Below are positions 34,568 through 43,170 of a DNA stretch of 64,000 nt, piece after piece. The translations under genes and the position numbers were made by a program. The DNA is from Inquilinus limosus (GTDB lineage Bacteria > Pseudomonadota > Alphaproteobacteria > DSM-16000 > Inquilinaceae). Where the stretch lies: contig NZ_NHON01000001.1 in assembly GCF_002195995.1 (NCBI RefSeq), positions 197,906-261,905 of the forward strand, given 5' to 3'. Below the pieces are notes generated by a model, which worked only from the letters and a program-made list of their open reading frames with translations, searched no databases and was not told the DNA's origin. Numbering within the stretch: position 1 is the stretch's first letter; each line of letters opens with the position of its first letter.

Positions 34568-35347
34568 GTGGGCCGAGCGCATCAGCTGTTCCGCAAGGCC
34601 GCCCGCACGGCGCAGGTCCACATCCCGCTGCTGCGCGAGCTGGGCAAATCCACCGAGCACCGCTGGCGCCGGTTGACGCGCTCGGCGCATGACCGGGAGC
34701 TGGACGGGCTGCGGCTGATCGAGGTGCCGGACGGGGCGCTGTTCCTTGATGTCGGCGCCAATCGCGGCTGGGCCACCCACTCGATCCGGACCCTGTGCCC
34801 GCAAGCGCGGACCGAGGGGTTCGAGCCGAACCCCGAGATGGCGCGCCGCATCGCCCGCCTGTACCGCCCGCCGGACGCCCTGCACCGGGTGGCCCTGTCG
34901 GACCGGGCCGGGGAGGTCGCGCTCCACGTGCCGACCTATCGCGGGCTGGCCTTCGATGGCCTGGCCTCGCTGAGCGAGGCGGAGGCGCGCCGGTGGCTGA
35001 GCCCGGACACGCTGTTCGGCTTCGATCCCGGCTGCGTCGGGATCCGCCGGATCGCCGTCCGGGCCGCCACGCTGGACAGCTTCGGGACCGACCCGTTCTT
35101 CATCAAGATCGACGTGCAGGGGCACGAGCACGAGGTGATCGCCGGCGGCTTGGGCACGATCGCGTCGTCCCGGCCGATCATCTTCGCCGAAAGCCAGGTG
35201 CTGGACATCGCCAGGGTGCTCGGGCTGCTGTCGCCCTGGGGCTATCGGGTCTGGCGCTTCGACGGCGCGTTCCGGGCGGGCGAGGTCTCCGAGGAGAACG
35301 TCTATCTGGTGCCGGAGTCGAAGGCCGGCCTGATCAGGCCACCCTAG
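34568..35347 (+). CDS. FkbM family methyltransferase
   Basis: 259 aa. S-adenosylmethionine-binding motif I is LFLDVGANRGWATHSIR, with GFEPNPEMARRIARL as the acidic ribose-contact strand, and the FkbM core FFIKIDVQGHEHEVIAGG followed by PIIFAESQ. These enzymes O-methylate sugars or polyketides. GTG start, 18 nt after the epimerase stop, so co-transcribed. Probably methylates a sugar of the cell-surface or secreted glycan. Confidence 0.9.
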   Translation: MGRAHQLFRKAARTAQVHIPLLRELGKSTEHRWRRLTRSAHDRELDGLRLIEVPDGALFLDVGANRGWATHSIRTLCPQARTEGFEPNPEMARRIARLYRPPDALHRVALSDRAGEVALHVPTYRGLAFDGLASLSEAEARRWLSPDTLFGFDPGCVGIRRIAVRAATLDSFGTDPFFIKIDVQGHEHEVIAGGLGTIASSRPIIFAESQVLDIARVLGLLSPWGYRVWRFDGAFRAGEVSEENVYLVPESKAGLIRPP

Positions 35348-35350
35348 GCT

Positions 35351-36364
35351 TCAGGCGGCGGTCATCGCCGGGATCCACCGTCCGCCGGCCCGGCCGGAGG
35401 ACAGGCAGGCCTCGACGATGGTGGCAAGCCGCACGCCCTGCCAGCCGTCGGACACCGGCCGCTCCCCCGTCCGGATGCAGTGCAGGAAGCATTCGACGGC
35501 GTTCGCCAGGGTTTCCTTCTGGCGGTGCAGCGGCAACACCCTGGCCTTGTGTCGATCGGCGTCGAGGTCGTGGAACCCGTCGCCGCCGGGCGCCTCGGCG
35601 AAGGGAAATTCGTGGAGCCTGACCTTGTGGTGCTGCTCCAGGTCGTCGAACTCGACCGCCTGCCGGTCCGAGCTGACGACGATGCGCCTGGCCTTGGCCG
35701 CGGCGGACCAGTTGACGCGGATATCGGCCCTGACCCCCGACGCGTAGGACAGCATGATGTGCTGGTCGCCCGGCACGGCGGCGCCCGGCGCCGGCAGCGC
35801 CCTGGTGGAGACGGCGAGCGGGCTCTCGCCGACCAGGAAATCCAGGATGGCGAGGTCGTGGATCGCTAGGTCGTGGAAGATCGACGCGTCCTGGCGCGAC
35901 CGGCCGTTGTTGGTGCGCACCGATTCATAGCGGCACAGCCCGGCGAAATCCCGGCGCACCAGCATCCGTTTGATCAGCCGGATGCTGTCGCTGTAGAGAA
36001 AGGTGTGGTCGATGAACAGGGTGCGCCGCCGCTGCTGCGCCAGCATCACCAGCGCCCGCGCCTGGTCCGCCGTCTCCGCCACCGGCTTCTCGATCCAGAC
36101 ATGCTTGCCGGCATCGAGGGCCGCCCTGGCGAGGTCGTAATGGGTGTTGGCCGGGGTGGCGATGGCCACGGCGTCCAGCGGGCCGCTGCCCCACAGCTCG
36201 GCCGGCCCGGTGGCGAGCCCGGCATCCGGGAAGCGGCGGCGGGCCTCCTCGCGCCGCACAGGGTCGATGTCGGCGATCAAGGACAGATCGAGCCCCGGCA
36301 CTCCCGACAGACACCGGGACAGTATCTTCCCCCAGTATCCGAATCCGATCACGGCAATTCGCAT
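35351..36364 (-). CDS. Gfo/Idh/MocA family oxidoreductase
   Basis: 337 aa from ATG 36364, which has GGGGGAGAG upstream. The Rossmann domain is MRIAVIGFGYWGKILSRCL, with the EKP motif (HVWIEKPVAETADQARALV) that marks the family, and the C-terminal beta-sheet domain SIFHDLAIHDLAILDFLVG carrying the catalytic His. Members oxidise or reduce sugar hydroxyls, for example UDP-GlcNAcA 3-dehydrogenases ahead of a DegT aminotransferase; such a DegT gene closes this cluster. It is convergent with the FkbM gene and divergent from the GT2 gene. Confidence 0.92.
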   Translation of the reverse strand: MRIAVIGFGYWGKILSRCLSGVPGLDLSLIADIDPVRREEARRRFPDAGLATGPAELWGSGPLDAVAIATPANTHYDLARAALDAGKHVWIEKPVAETADQARALVMLAQQRRRTLFIDHTFLYSDSIRLIKRMLVRRDFAGLCRYESVRTNNGRSRQDASIFHDLAIHDLAILDFLVGESPLAVSTRALPAPGAAVPGDQHIMLSYASGVRADIRVNWSAAAKARRIVVSSDRQAVEFDDLEQHHKVRLHEFPFAEAPGGDGFHDLDADRHKARVLPLHRQKETLANAVECFLHCIRTGERPVSDGWQGVRLATIVEACLSSGRAGGRWIPAMTAA

Positions 36365-36461
36365 GCAGCGCTCTCCCCCCGAAGCCACGACCTGCCTGCT
36401 TCCCGCAAATTATCACCCTTGATCGCCGAGTTCTATCCGTCGGCATCGAGAATTTATCGAA

Positions 36462-36481
36462 GGCCGAATAAATAATCGGCC
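36462..36481. promoter_or_regulatory. Inverted repeat between divergent glycan genes
   Basis: GGCCGA-ATAAATAA-TCGGCC: 6-bp perfect arms around an A/T-only spacer, in the 178-nt gap between the divergent Gfo/Idh/MocA and GT2 genes. It could be an operator. No regulator gene lies in the cluster. Confidence 0.4.
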
Positions 36482-36487
36482 GTGCGG

Positions 36488-36515
36488 TTGCGCCGCCGAC
36501 TGCCTCTGCTAGACT
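36488..36515 (+). promoter_or_regulatory. Possible promoter of the GT2-led operon
   Basis: TTGCGC (36488-36493), a 16-nt spacer and TAGACT (36510-36515), 28 nt before the GT2 ATG. The match to sigma-70 elements is modest. Confidence 0.35.
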
Positions 36516-36542
36516 GAATTTCGGGTGGGGAGCCTGAATCGC

Positions 36543-37349
36543 ATGACCGACATATCGGTTGTGGTCATCTCGACGAATGAAGGCGTGGAGTTGGATCCAT
36601 GCTTGGCGTCGGTGCTGGCCAGCACGGCGGATTTTGAGGTGATCGCGTTCGACAACGCATCGACCGATCACACCGCGGACCTGCTGGCCCGCACATACCG
36701 CGACAGCCGGGTGACGGTCGTCACCAACCCCGCCAAGCTGGGCTTCATCGAGAACAACAACCGGGGCATCGAGCTGGCGAAGGGCCGTTACGTCCTGCTG
36801 CTCAATGCCGACACGGTGGTGAAGCCCGACACGCTGGCGGCCATGGTGGCGTTCATGGACGGCCATGCGAATGCGGCGGTCGCGACCTGCCGCCTGCTGT
36901 ATCCCGACGGCGCGCCGCAGGCCCATGTCCGGCGCTTTCCGACACTGGGATCTTATTTCTGGCGCATCACCCATCTGGACCGCCTGTTCCCACGCCTGCG
37001 GTCGGTCGAGCGCTATCTGATGAACGACCTGCGGCACGACCGGCCGGTCGAGGTCGACTGGTTCATCACCGCCTTCTTCTGCATGCGCCGGGAGGCCATC
37101 GACCGGATCGGCGCGCTGGACCGGACCCTGCTGCAGCCATTCTATTGCGAGGACCTGGAGTGGTGCTATCGCGCCCGCCTCGCCGGCTACAGGAACTACT
37201 ACGTGCCGGATGTCGCGATCACCCATGTCTACCGCCAGAGCAGCAGCAAGCGGTTCGGCCGCCTGTCGATGGTCCATCTCTGCAACATCGCGATCTTCGT
37301 CTGGAAGCACCGGTTCGCGCTGATGACCGGAAAGGTCGCCTCGACATGA
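36543..37349 (+). CDS. Glycosyltransferase family 2
   Basis: 268 aa. GT-A fold: ISVVVISTNEGVELDPCLASVL opening, EVIAFDNASTDHTADLL, NPAKLGFIENNNRGIELAKGRYVLLLNADTVV with the LNAD (DxD-like) metal site, and the acceptor region DWFITAFFCMRREAIDRIGALD followed by FYCEDLEWCYRARLAGYRNYYVPD. It is close to rhamnosyltransferase-type (WbbL-like) enzymes that act on lipid-linked glycans at the inner membrane. ATG 36543 chosen over GTG 36525, which lies within the GGGGAG site. First gene of a four-gene overlapped operon. Confidence 0.93.
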   Translation: MTDISVVVISTNEGVELDPCLASVLASTADFEVIAFDNASTDHTADLLARTYRDSRVTVVTNPAKLGFIENNNRGIELAKGRYVLLLNADTVVKPDTLAAMVAFMDGHANAAVATCRLLYPDGAPQAHVRRFPTLGSYFWRITHLDRLFPRLRSVERYLMNDLRHDRPVEVDWFITAFFCMRREAIDRIGALDRTLLQPFYCEDLEWCYRARLAGYRNYYVPDVAITHVYRQSSSKRFGRLSMVHLCNIAIFVWKHRFALMTGKVAST

Positions 37350-38821
37350 GCGTGCTGCTGCTGAACCAGCCCTGGATCGACAGCGCCGAGGAATACGGCC
37401 TGCGCGCGGGCGTCCGCTGGGCGCAGATCCGCAAGCGCGACCGGTCTATGCCGTTCCATGCCTTTCCCTACGCGCTGGCCTGCGCCACCAGCTACCTCAG
37501 GGCCCATGGCGTCGAGGCCGAGCTGCGCGACAGCATCGCCCTGGGGGAGAAGAAGGACCAGGCGCTGCGGCACATCGCGGACCGGGCCCATGACGTCGTG
37601 GTGCTGGAGACCTCCACCGCCTCGATCGCCTGCGACCTCGAATTCTGCGACGCGATCAAGGTGCTGCGCCCGACAACGACGGTCTGCCTGGCCGGGCAGC
37701 ACGCCACGGCGATGCCGGAGCATGTGCTGCGCTCCAGCCCCGCCGATTTCGTGCTGATCGGCGAATACGAGCAGACCCTGCTGGAGCTCTGCCGTGGCCT
37801 GGCGGCCGGCCGGGCGCCCGCCGCCCGGACGAAGGGGCTGGCTTTCCTTCGGGACGGGCAGGTCGTCGACGGCGGCCGGCACGCCCCCCTGGACCTCCGC
37901 GAGCTGCCGCCGCCCCACCGCGACCCGGCGACGGTCCAGACCTATAACGAGCCGTCCGCCGGGTTCTTCCCCAACGCCACGGTGATGACGTCGCGCGGCT
38001 GTTCGTTCCAATGCACCTTCTGCGTCGAGGCGTCCCTCAACTACGGACCGTCCTCGCGGTTCCGCTACCGGCCGCTGGAGAATGTGCGCGAGGAGATCCT
38101 GGCCCTGGTGACCGATCATGGCGTCAGGGAGATCTTCTTCGACGACGCCTTCTTCACCGAGAAGCGCGCACTCGAGATCTCGGAGCTGATGGAGGGCCTG
38201 CCGGTGCGGCTGCACTGGTCGTGCTGGATCGACCGCGGCCTGTCCGAAGCGACGCTGCGGCGCATGAAGAAGGCCGGCTGCTCCGGGGTCAAGTTCGGGG
38301 TCGAGACCTTCGATCCGGAAATCGGGCTGGCGGCCAAGAAGCGGGTGCGCCGCAGCGCGGTGGAGGCGCTGGTACGGCGCTGCCGCAAGGCCGGCCTGCT
38401 GACCCATGCCAGCTACGTCTTCGGGCTGCCGGGCGAGACCCGGCAGACGCTGGAGCGGACCCTGGAGGCGGCCGCCGCGCTGAGGACCACCTCCTTCCAG
38501 GCATCCATCGCCATCCCGATCCCGGGGACCGAGCTGTTCGACCAGGCGCAGCGGAACGGCTGGCTGCGCACCACCAAATGGAGCGAATACGAGGGGCAGG
38601 GATCCTCCGTCCTGCGATACGAGGATCTGGACGAGGCCGACCTGCTGTGGGCGATGACCCGGGCGCGGCGACTGAAGATCCGCCGGCTGCTGCAGAACCC
38701 GGTGGCGCTGTCGCTGTACGCGATCAAGCTGCTGCGAATGATGGGGCCGCGGGAGTTCCTGCGCGACATGCAGCGGAAGGCCGGGTTCCTGCTGGCGCGG
38801 CAGGCGCAGCCGCGGCGATGA
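37346..38821 (+). CDS. B12-binding-domain radical SAM protein
   Basis: 491 aa; ATG overlaps the GT2 stop (ATGA). The N-terminal 160 residues form a cobalamin-binding-like Rossmann domain (VVVLETSTASIACDLEFC, TVCLAGQHATAMPEHVL, ADFVLIGEYEQTLLEL), though the classic DxHxxG cobalamin ligand motif is not evident. The radical SAM core follows with Cys219, Cys223 and Cys226 (RGCSFQCTFC) and the GVKFGVETFD and SYVFGLPGETRQT strands. Relatives methylate unactivated carbons or modify lipids and hopanoids. Here it is embedded in glycan genes, so an unusual sugar or lipid modification is likely; the reaction is unknown. Confidence 0.9.
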   Translation: MSVLLLNQPWIDSAEEYGLRAGVRWAQIRKRDRSMPFHAFPYALACATSYLRAHGVEAELRDSIALGEKKDQALRHIADRAHDVVVLETSTASIACDLEFCDAIKVLRPTTTVCLAGQHATAMPEHVLRSSPADFVLIGEYEQTLLELCRGLAAGRAPAARTKGLAFLRDGQVVDGGRHAPLDLRELPPPHRDPATVQTYNEPSAGFFPNATVMTSRGCSFQCTFCVEASLNYGPSSRFRYRPLENVREEILALVTDHGVREIFFDDAFFTEKRALEISELMEGLPVRLHWSCWIDRGLSEATLRRMKKAGCSGVKFGVETFDPEIGLAAKKRVRRSAVEALVRRCRKAGLLTHASYVFGLPGETRQTLERTLEAAAALRTTSFQASIAIPIPGTELFDQAQRNGWLRTTKWSEYEGQGSSVLRYEDLDEADLLWAMTRARRLKIRRLLQNPVALSLYAIKLLRMMGPREFLRDMQRKAGFLLARQAQPRR

Positions 38822-39459
38822 CGGCGCCACCGCCCAGCGCGTCCCGCGTCCCGGTCTCGGGCAAGCGCGTCTTCGACGTGGCTGTCTCGGCGAGCCTGCT
38901 GCTGGTGCTGGCGCTGCCGCTCGCCGTCGTCGCTCTGCTGGTCGCCCTGGACCTGCGGGGCACCCCGTTCTTCCGCCAGCGGCGGCTCGGCTGGCAGGGC
39001 CGGCCCTTCACCATCTACAAGTTCCGCAGCATGCGGCAAGGCAGCCCGCCCGCGGACACCACCGGCGGCGCCGAGGTGCCGTTCCTCTATCTGCCGCGGC
39101 AGGATCCCCGCATCACCCGGCTGGGCCGGTTCCTGCGGCGCTACAGCATCGACGAGACGCCGCAGCTGCTGAACGTGCTGCTGGGCGACATGAGCCTGGT
39201 CGGGCCGAGGCCGTTCGACGTCCGCGATTTCGAGCAGGGCCCGTTCCCGCAGGCCGGCTACGACGAATGGGTGCGCAAGCGCCATTGGACCCGGCCCGGC
39301 ATCACCGGCCTGTGGCAGGTGTCGGGGCGCAACACTACCAGCTTCGCCGAGCTGATCGCCCTCGACCTGCGATACGTGCTGGACTGGACGCCTGGCGTCG
39401 AGCTCCTGATCGTCCGCCGGACCTTCCGGGCGGTGATGGGCGGCAGCGGTGCCTATTGA
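38818..39459 (+). CDS. Undecaprenyl-phosphate sugar phosphotransferase (WcaJ/PssY-like)
   Basis: 213 aa, the short single-transmembrane form. KRVFDVAVSASLLLVLALPLAVVALLVALD is the membrane hairpin; then the catalytic region RQRRLGWQGRPFTIYKFRSMR, ITRLGRFLRRYSIDETPQLLNVLLGDMSLVGPRPF and RPGITGLWQVSGRN, all diagnostic of bacterial sugar transferases. It transfers the first sugar-1-phosphate to the lipid carrier, starting glycan assembly. ATGA overlap with the radical SAM gene; the next gene begins 11 nt before its stop. No flippase or polymerase is in the window. Confidence 0.94.
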   Translation: MTAPPPSASRVPVSGKRVFDVAVSASLLLVLALPLAVVALLVALDLRGTPFFRQRRLGWQGRPFTIYKFRSMRQGSPPADTTGGAEVPFLYLPRQDPRITRLGRFLRRYSIDETPQLLNVLLGDMSLVGPRPFDVRDFEQGPFPQAGYDEWVRKRHWTRPGITGLWQVSGRNTTSFAELIALDLRYVLDWTPGVELLIVRRTFRAVMGGSGAY

Positions 39460-40495
39460 GCCCATCGCCCGCGCCCGGCAGGCCCTAGGCCGCACCCTGC
39501 GCTATGCCCGGGCGGGGCTGTCCTGGAAGGTGCGCGGCGACACCGTGCTGGGCTATCCGCCCGAGGAAGTCTCGCTGGAGCTGACCAACAGCTGCAACTT
39601 CAAATGCGCCTTCTGCCCGCAATCGGATCCGCGCCACTTCGACCATGTCCCGCGGTCCATGCTGGCGCCCGACACGGCGGAGCTGATCCTGACCCGGCTG
39701 CGCGAGGGCGGCGTCCGGACCGATGTGATGCATTGGACGCTGGATGGCGAGCCGTTCCTGAACCGCAGCTTCGACGACATCTGCGGCCGGGCGGTCCGGC
39801 TGGGCTGGCGGCACTTCATCTTCGCGACCAACGGCTTCTACTGCACCCCGGCACGGCTGGCCACGCTGCCGCGGCAGGAGGGGGTGCGCTACGTCCTGCA
39901 TGTCGATTTCTGCGCGGACCAGGCGCTGTTTGAGACGCATCGCGGCCAGGCCGGGTCCTGGGACCGTATCCGGCGCAACATCCTGGGCTTGGCCGGCGAC
40001 GAGGCCCTGGCCCATATCGCCATCCAGCTGACCGACATCTCGTCCTTCGCCGTCGACGATGCCGGGGCGCTGGCGGCGCGGTTCGCCGAGCTGAAGCGGA
40101 TGTTCGCCGGAGCCCGCGGCCTGACCTTCAGGACCCGGATCTTCCACAACGCCGGCGGGCATGTCCCCGAAATGGCCGAGCGCAAGAAGGCGGCCAGCCG
40201 CGGCTACAACCTGTGCCCCTATCCGTGGATGTCGCTGTATGTGGCGTCGAACGGCGATGTCGTCGCCTGCTGCCGCGACCTGCGGCACAAGACGGTGCTG
40301 GGCAACCTGGTCAGCGACAGCCTGCCCTCGATCTGGAACGGGGCAAAGTACCGGCAGATGCGCGCGGCCCTGCTGGCGCGGCAGCCGGACCGCGTCGCCG
40401 CATGCCGCGGCTGCGACCTGCCCTACGACGCCAGCAAATTCGCCTTCGGCCACCTGGTCCATATCGCACTGAACCGGTTCGGCATGCTGCGGTAG
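39449..40495 (+). CDS. Radical SAM/SPASM domain protein
   Basis: 348 aa from GTG 39449, overlapping the sugar-transferase gene by 11 nt. The radical SAM motif is Cys49, Cys53, Cys56 (LTNSCNFKCAFCPQ). A C-terminal SPASM-type domain has conserved cysteines in NLCPYPWMSLYVASNGDVVACCRDL and ACRGCDLPYD, which would bind auxiliary FeS clusters. SPASM enzymes modify peptides or dehydrogenate sugars and aminoglycosides (BtrN-like). With no precursor peptide nearby, a sugar-nucleotide or glycan-lipid substrate is the better guess. Confidence 0.9.
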   Translation: MPIEPIARARQALGRTLRYARAGLSWKVRGDTVLGYPPEEVSLELTNSCNFKCAFCPQSDPRHFDHVPRSMLAPDTAELILTRLREGGVRTDVMHWTLDGEPFLNRSFDDICGRAVRLGWRHFIFATNGFYCTPARLATLPRQEGVRYVLHVDFCADQALFETHRGQAGSWDRIRRNILGLAGDEALAHIAIQLTDISSFAVDDAGALAARFAELKRMFAGARGLTFRTRIFHNAGGHVPEMAERKKAASRGYNLCPYPWMSLYVASNGDVVACCRDLRHKTVLGNLVSDSLPSIWNGAKYRQMRAALLARQPDRVAACRGCDLPYDASKFAFGHLVHIALNRFGMLR

Positions 40496-40512
40496 CGGGA
40501 CGGAGCGGGCGC

Positions 40513-41628
40513 CTACACGGCGTCGCTGGTGCCGATCGCCTGCCGCGTCGCGCGGCAGACCTCGTCGACCTGCTGCTCCGTCATCTCCGCGAACATCGGC
40601 AGGGACAGGGTCCGGACGGCGATGCGCTCGGCGACCGGAAAATCGCCCGGCCGGTAGCCGAGGCCGGCATAGGCGGGCTGCAGATGCACCGGCCGCGGAT
40701 AGTGGATCCCGGTCTCGATCCCCGCCGCCGCCAGCGCCGCGCGCACCCGGTCGCGCTCGGGAACTTCGATGGCGAAGACGTGGTGGACGTCGCTGCAGCC
40801 GGCCTGCGCCACCGGGTGGCCGGCGATGCCGTCCCCAAGCCCGTCCCTGTACCGCCGGGCATGCCCGGCCCGCGCCGCCGACCAGCGGTCGACATGGTCC
40901 AGCTTCACCCGCAGCATCGCCGCCTGCACGGCATCCATCCGCATGTTGAAGCCGGCGAGGCTGTGGATGTTCTGCTGGGCCTGCCCCCAATGGCGCAGCA
41001 GGCGGACGCGTTCGGCCAGGCCGGCATCGCCGGTGACGACGGCGCCGCCCTCCCCCAGCGCGCCGAGCGGCTTCGACGGGTAGAAGCTGAAGGTGCCGAT
41101 GTCGCCGATCGCGCCAACCCGGCGCCCGTCATGCAGGGCGCCATGGGCCTGCGACGCGTCCTCGATCAGCCGGAGGCCGTGCGCCTTGGCCAGGGGCGCC
41201 AGGGCCGTCATGTCCGCCGGGCGGCCGTGCAGGTGGACGGGAACGATCGCCTTGGTGCACGGCGTGATCGCCGCCGCGACGGCCGCGGCGTCGATCGTCC
41301 ACGCCCGGGGCTCGATGTCGACCAGGACCGGGCGCGCGCCGGTGTACTGGATCGCGGCGACGGTCGCCACGAAGGTGAAGGCCACGGTGATGACCTCGTC
41401 GCCCGCCCCGATGCCGCAGGCCAGCAGCGCCAGTTGCAGCGCGGAGGTCCCAGAGTTGACCGCCACGGCATAGGACGTGCCGCAATAGGCCGCGAAGGCA
41501 TCCTGGAAGGCCTCCACCTCGTCGCCCAGCCCATACCGGCCGGACCTGAGAACCCGCAGCGCCGCCTCTTCCAGCGGTTCGCGCAGCGAGGCGTTCTGTG
41601 CCTTCAGGTCGGCAAGGGTTATCGTCAC
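40513..41628 (-). CDS. DegT/DnrJ/EryC1/StrS family aminotransferase
   Basis: 371 aa, PLP-dependent sugar aminotransferase. NSGTSALQLALLACGIGAGDEVITVAFTFVATVAAI gives the phosphate-binding region, LIEDASQAHGA the PLP aspartate, and Lys186 in FYPSKPLGALGEGGA the Schiff-base lysine; NMRMDAVQAAMLRVKL and GIETGIHYPRPVHLQPAY complete the family pattern. It aminates a keto-sugar nucleotide, plausibly the product of the Gfo/Idh/MocA enzyme. The GTG start at 41628 has GGAG nine bases upstream and matches the usual VTITLADLKAQ opening; longer frames reach 41901 through non-coding sequence. Convergent with the SPASM gene, 17 nt apart. Confidence 0.93.
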   Translation of the reverse strand: MTITLADLKAQNASLREPLEEAALRVLRSGRYGLGDEVEAFQDAFAAYCGTSYAVAVNSGTSALQLALLACGIGAGDEVITVAFTFVATVAAIQYTGARPVLVDIEPRAWTIDAAAVAAAITPCTKAIVPVHLHGRPADMTALAPLAKAHGLRLIEDASQAHGALHDGRRVGAIGDIGTFSFYPSKPLGALGEGGAVVTGDAGLAERVRLLRHWGQAQQNIHSLAGFNMRMDAVQAAMLRVKLDHVDRWSAARAGHARRYRDGLGDGIAGHPVAQAGCSDVHHVFAIEVPERDRVRAALAAAGIETGIHYPRPVHLQPAYAGLGYRPGDFPVAERIAVRTLSLPMFAEMTEQQVDEVCRATRQAIGTSDAV

Positions 41629-42100
41629 GCGATCTGCTCCGCAACCATTGACGGCAAGCACGACCATTGCCTGGCTCACGCGGGCACCGTTACCAGGCAA
41701 GCTCGACATCAGGCTAAACCGCCTAAAGTGAAGTCGGCAATGCGATCGACCCACTCGGTCAGAGCAACCTGGCTCGATTGCGCCATATGCGGTCATTCCG
41801 CCCTCGCCCCGGCACCGGACATCACTCGAGCCCACGGAATTCGGCCCTTCTTGGTCAGCTCCGGGCCGCTGAGTGAGCCCGAGACCGGCCGTCGCAACCA
41901 CCGATACGAAGCGGACACGGCCGGACGCGATCCAAAGCGGCCGACTAGGGCGACTTGCTCACTTTGTGAAAGCTGCCGCTGACGAACGTGTTCAACAGGT
42001 TCTGTATCAGGTTGGTCGAGCAGAATAGCCGCACAGTCACCTGGCTTTAAGTTGAAGCTTTGAATAATATTTGTGCCGGGACGATATTGTACGTCAAAGG
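41629..42100. other. Intergenic region right of the glycan cluster
   Basis: About 470 nt between the DegT start and the AraC stop. It must hold the DegT promoter. The middle (about 41745-41960) has decayed-looking sequence with a GAAGCGGACACGGCCGG word similar to one near 33345. The right third is more A+T-rich (AATAATATTTG near 42065). No gene is supportable. Confidence 0.45.
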
Positions 42101-42982
42101 TCAGCGCTGCAGATCTGCCTTGGGCGAGCTGCCAAACATGCTTTTGTACTCTCGGCTGAATTGCGAGGGACTAAGGTAACCCACCTCATAGGCCACTCGC
42201 GACACGCTGGCGCTACCGGCGGCCAGCAGCTTTCGAGCTTGCAAAAGGCGCATATGACGTTGAAATGCCAGCGGGCTGTGTCCTGTGACCGCCTTGAAGT
42301 GCCTGTGGAACGAGGTGACGCTCATACCTGCCGAGGCCGCGAGATCGGGAATTACAACGGGTTCGCTATAGTGGGAGGCGAGCCAATCGGCCGCCGCCTT
42401 CAGCTGTTGAAACCGTCCGTTCCGTTGACCGATCTGACGGAGCGTATCGCCCATCGGGCTCTGCAGAAGACGATAGTAAAGCTCGGTCTCGTAATGAGGC
42501 GCGAGCATGCCAACATCGTCAGGAGTGCTCACGAGCCCGACGAGATGAGCAAACGCTTCCCCGACCGGACCGCTCAGATCGCCTGCGGCCACAGCGCATG
42601 TCCAGCGATGGTCGCTTTTGGGCATATCAAGCATGACGCGCGTTAGCATGCCGATATCGAGATGAAGGCTCATCCCGACGTAAGGAAGGTTCGGCGTAGC
42701 GCCGATCAACTGGTGGGTATAGGGCAGACCGAAGGACGATGCCGCGCAGGCGCCAGCCAACAGCTCGAAGCGATTGGCGCCCATGATCAACACTTTGGTG
42801 CCCCGTAACACGGCGTAAAACATGGGTTCGAACAACGCCGGCGTAGGAAGCGTGGCGCATGTGCTTGTCCACACCGTCAGGCGGGGAACGGGCGTCGGAA
42901 GGCCCACGGTCTCGGGCTGTCCCGCTATGAAGGGGGCAACGTCGCCCAAAAGGCGAGTGGTTGGATTCGGAGAATCTAGCAT
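42101..42982 (-). CDS. AraC family transcriptional regulator
   Basis: 293 aa. The N-terminal half is a cupin-like sensor (AraC_N/YqhC type: ETVGLPTPVPRLTVWTSTCATLPTPALFEPMFYAVLRGTKVL). The C-terminal double helix-turn-helix reads VVIPDLAASAGMSVTSFHRHFKAVTGHSPLAFQRHMRLLQARKLL and VSRVAYEVGYLSPSQFSREYKSMFG. It is divergent from an SDR gene (188 nt between starts), which is probably its target; YqhC-type regulators respond to aldehydes and electrophiles. Base composition here is visibly less G+C-rich than in the neighbouring clusters, hinting at separate acquisition. Confidence 0.94.
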   Translation of the reverse strand: MLDSPNPTTRLLGDVAPFIAGQPETVGLPTPVPRLTVWTSTCATLPTPALFEPMFYAVLRGTKVLIMGANRFELLAGACAASSFGLPYTHQLIGATPNLPYVGMSLHLDIGMLTRVMLDMPKSDHRWTCAVAAGDLSGPVGEAFAHLVGLVSTPDDVGMLAPHYETELYYRLLQSPMGDTLRQIGQRNGRFQQLKAAADWLASHYSEPVVIPDLAASAGMSVTSFHRHFKAVTGHSPLAFQRHMRLLQARKLLAAGSASVSRVAYEVGYLSPSQFSREYKSMFGSSPKADLQR

Positions 42983-43170
42983 CGCCCAGAAATAGTTATT
43001 TGGCAGGATCGTGCAAGACTTTGGTGCGATCGGCGATGTTGTCTTTCGCGCCTCGGCTTATTTTCAGGGCCAGAAGGAGGACATACCGCCTTCCTCGCGA
43101 CCATTTTGAAAGCAGCTGTTCATGGACCCGAATGCGGCCTTCCATGGACATGGAGCAAAAAGGGAAAAAC

